Shown piece after piece: positions 63,009-64,000 of a stretch of 64,000 nt of DNA. Positions within the stretch are counted from its first letter, which is position 1. Every line of letters begins with the position of its first letter. A program made the position numbers and the translations under genes. The notes under the pieces are model-generated. The model did not search any database. It had not been told where the DNA came from and saw nothing but the letters and a program-made list of their open reading frames with translations. This stretch comes from Clostridia bacterium. GTDB lineage: Bacteria; Bacillota; Clostridia; Oscillospirales; Acutalibacteraceae. The stretch covers positions 16,059 through 80,058 of the forward strand of contig JAQXOB010000036.1 of assembly GCA_029098305.1 (NCBI GenBank), in the 5' to 3' direction.

Positions 63009-63845
63009 ATGATCTATACCTATGACAAAGGTGCAGGTGCAATGATTATGCCTGCTGATGATTTTGACATAGAGCAGACCTTTGAGTGTGGCCAGAGCTT
63101 CAGATGGAACAACGATGGCACGGGAGTTTATATAGGCATAGTGCGTGATAAATGCCTGAAGTTGGCTTGCAGAGAAAATAAAGTTTTCATATATTGCGAC
63201 GAAAAGGACTTCAACGATATTTGGAAAAGCTATTTTGACTTGGAGCTAAACTACTGCGAAATAAAAAATCAGCTTAGGGGTATCCACCCAATCATGGAAA
63301 AAGCTTGTGATTTTGCACCGGGCATACGCATACTGCGACAAGATGCATGGGAGGCTATGATATCATTTATCATTAGCCAAAACAACAATATAAAGCGTAT
63401 TAAGGGCATCGTAGAAAACCTTTGCACTCACTTTGGAGAGTATCGTGATGGCGTGGGGTATCTTTTTCCAACTGCAGAGAAATTGGCGTGCTTATCAGAG
63501 GATGACCTCGCTGTGATAAAAAGCGGATTCAGAGCAAAATACATTTTAGACGCAGCCCAGAAAGTAAACTCAGGCGAAATAGACCTGCAATCAGTGAGCC
63601 TTATGCCGATAGATCAGGCACGAGAAGTGCTAATGCAGATTAGAGGAGTAGGCCCAAAGGTGGCAGAGTGCATACTTCTTTATGGTATGCATAGGTTAGA
63701 GTGTTTTCCGCTGGATGTTTGGATGAAGCGTGCTATGCAAACTTATTTTCCGGATAATTCACCTCAGGATTTTGGTGAGTATGCAGGTATTGCTCAGCAG
63801 TATATATTTCACTATAGTCGTATGAATCCTGATGAATTAACATAA
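63009..63845 (+). CDS. ogg: 8-oxoguanine DNA glycosylase/AP lyase, Ogg type
   Basis: The 278-residue HhH-GPD glycosylase starts behind AGGAAGTG, 15 bases after the CBS gene. The N-terminal domain (DIEQTFECGQSFRWN) is of the OGG1/AlkA kind. The catalytic core has DAWEAMISFIISQNNNIKRI, then the helix-hairpin-helix IRGVGPKVAECILLYG with the probable nucleophile K217, and the activating aspartate D236 in FPLDVW. The 19-residue spacing from lysine to aspartate equals that of human OGG1 (K249-D268), which supports a bifunctional glycosylase/lyase that removes 8-oxoguanine. It is the last gene before the terminal repeat. Confidence 0.93.
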   Translation: MIYTYDKGAGAMIMPADDFDIEQTFECGQSFRWNNDGTGVYIGIVRDKCLKLACRENKVFIYCDEKDFNDIWKSYFDLELNYCEIKNQLRGIHPIMEKACDFAPGIRILRQDAWEAMISFIISQNNNIKRIKGIVENLCTHFGEYRDGVGYLFPTAEKLACLSEDDLAVIKSGFRAKYILDAAQKVNSGEIDLQSVSLMPIDQAREVLMQIRGVGPKVAECILLYGMHRLECFPLDVWMKRAMQTYFPDNSPQDFGEYAGIAQQYIFHYSRMNPDELT

Positions 63846-63873
63846 TAAAAGACAAAAAGACAAATAAAAAGGA

Positions 63874-64000
63874 GCTGTCGCATTAAGGTTAATATGCACA
63901 AATAAACGAGGTTGTTTTCAAAATCAGCTCCCTCTGACGAGGGAGCTGTCGAGTGAAACGAGACTGAGGGAGAGAAAAAGCTGCTTTTTGCAGAATTTTT
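63874..64000. repeat. Palindromic MITE-like intergenic repeat, copy 2 (cut by the window end)
   Basis: The sequence from GCTGTCGCATTAAGG onward is the reverse complement of the right half of the element at 107-324, with only a few differences up to the window edge. It includes the GCTCCCTC/GAGGGAGC hairpin at 63927-63946. It begins 29 bases after the ogg stop. Confidence 0.8.

Overview
The window looks like chromosomal DNA of an anaerobic, spore-forming, low-GC Firmicute close to Ruminococcus (Oscillospiraceae). The evidence is the sporulation loci (spoIIAA-spoIIAB-sigF, spoIIID, a SpoVB-like flippase, a SpoIIQ-like M23 protein), the split RecBCD analogue AddAB, frequent TTG/GTG starts with strong AGGAGG-type ribosome sites, and four secreted proteins with dockerin or dockerin-like modules. 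One of these combines a dockerin with a starch-binding CBM26 module, which recalls the amylosome of Ruminococcus bromii. The species is an inference. I see no prophage, transposase or CRISPR array.

Layout. 1-342: the last codons of lspA, then a palindromic MITE-like repeat; a second copy in opposite orientation closes the window (63874-64000). 343-6000: rluD, a dockerin/FIVAR surface protein, queH and an HtrA protease. 6157-13584: serine dehydratase, then two paralogous dockerin-bearing GH25 lysozymes on either side of dusB, then the CBM26-dockerin protein. 13725-15953: housekeeping operon tsaE-tsaB-rpiB-upp. 16264-16340: tRNA-Pro(GGG). 16505-20429: a dockerin-like secreted protein, then a cysteine desulfurase and thiI (tRNA thiolation). 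20483-23067: a class B sortase fused to a MoaB/CinA-like cytoplasmic domain, followed by a membrane-tethered MoaB/CinA-like protein. 23075-25046: an S1-domain protein and a cyclophilin lipoprotein. 25309-34047: an apparent operon of PP2C phosphatase, Ser/Thr kinase, a small membrane protein with repeated TTVL motifs and a 1904-residue Ig-repeat membrane protein. 34176-36973: M23 protein, SpoVB-like flippase, small lipoprotein.

37038-50940 is a divergent purine-catabolism island of the type linked to selenium-dependent molybdenum hydroxylases. The minus strand has YgeY hydrolase, YgeW carbamoyltransferase, carbamate kinase and guanine deaminase, and beyond a terminator a DUF3343 protein plus a cysteine desulfurase. 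The plus strand has two fold-type-II PLP enzymes, SsnA and YgfK. Together these could deaminate and open purines, release carbamoyl phosphate (then ATP) and deaminate the resulting amino acid. The molybdenum hydroxylase and the usual YgeX are not in the window.

51131-63845: addB-addA, a DUF5662 protein, an FkbM methyltransferase, spoIIID, the spoIIA operon (minus strand), a CorC/HlyC-type CBS protein and an Ogg-type glycosylase.

The least explained parts are the sortase/MoaB-CinA-like pair, the kinase/TTVL/Ig operon, the two PLP enzymes of the purine island, and the near-identical dockerin modules of two otherwise diverged lysozymes.
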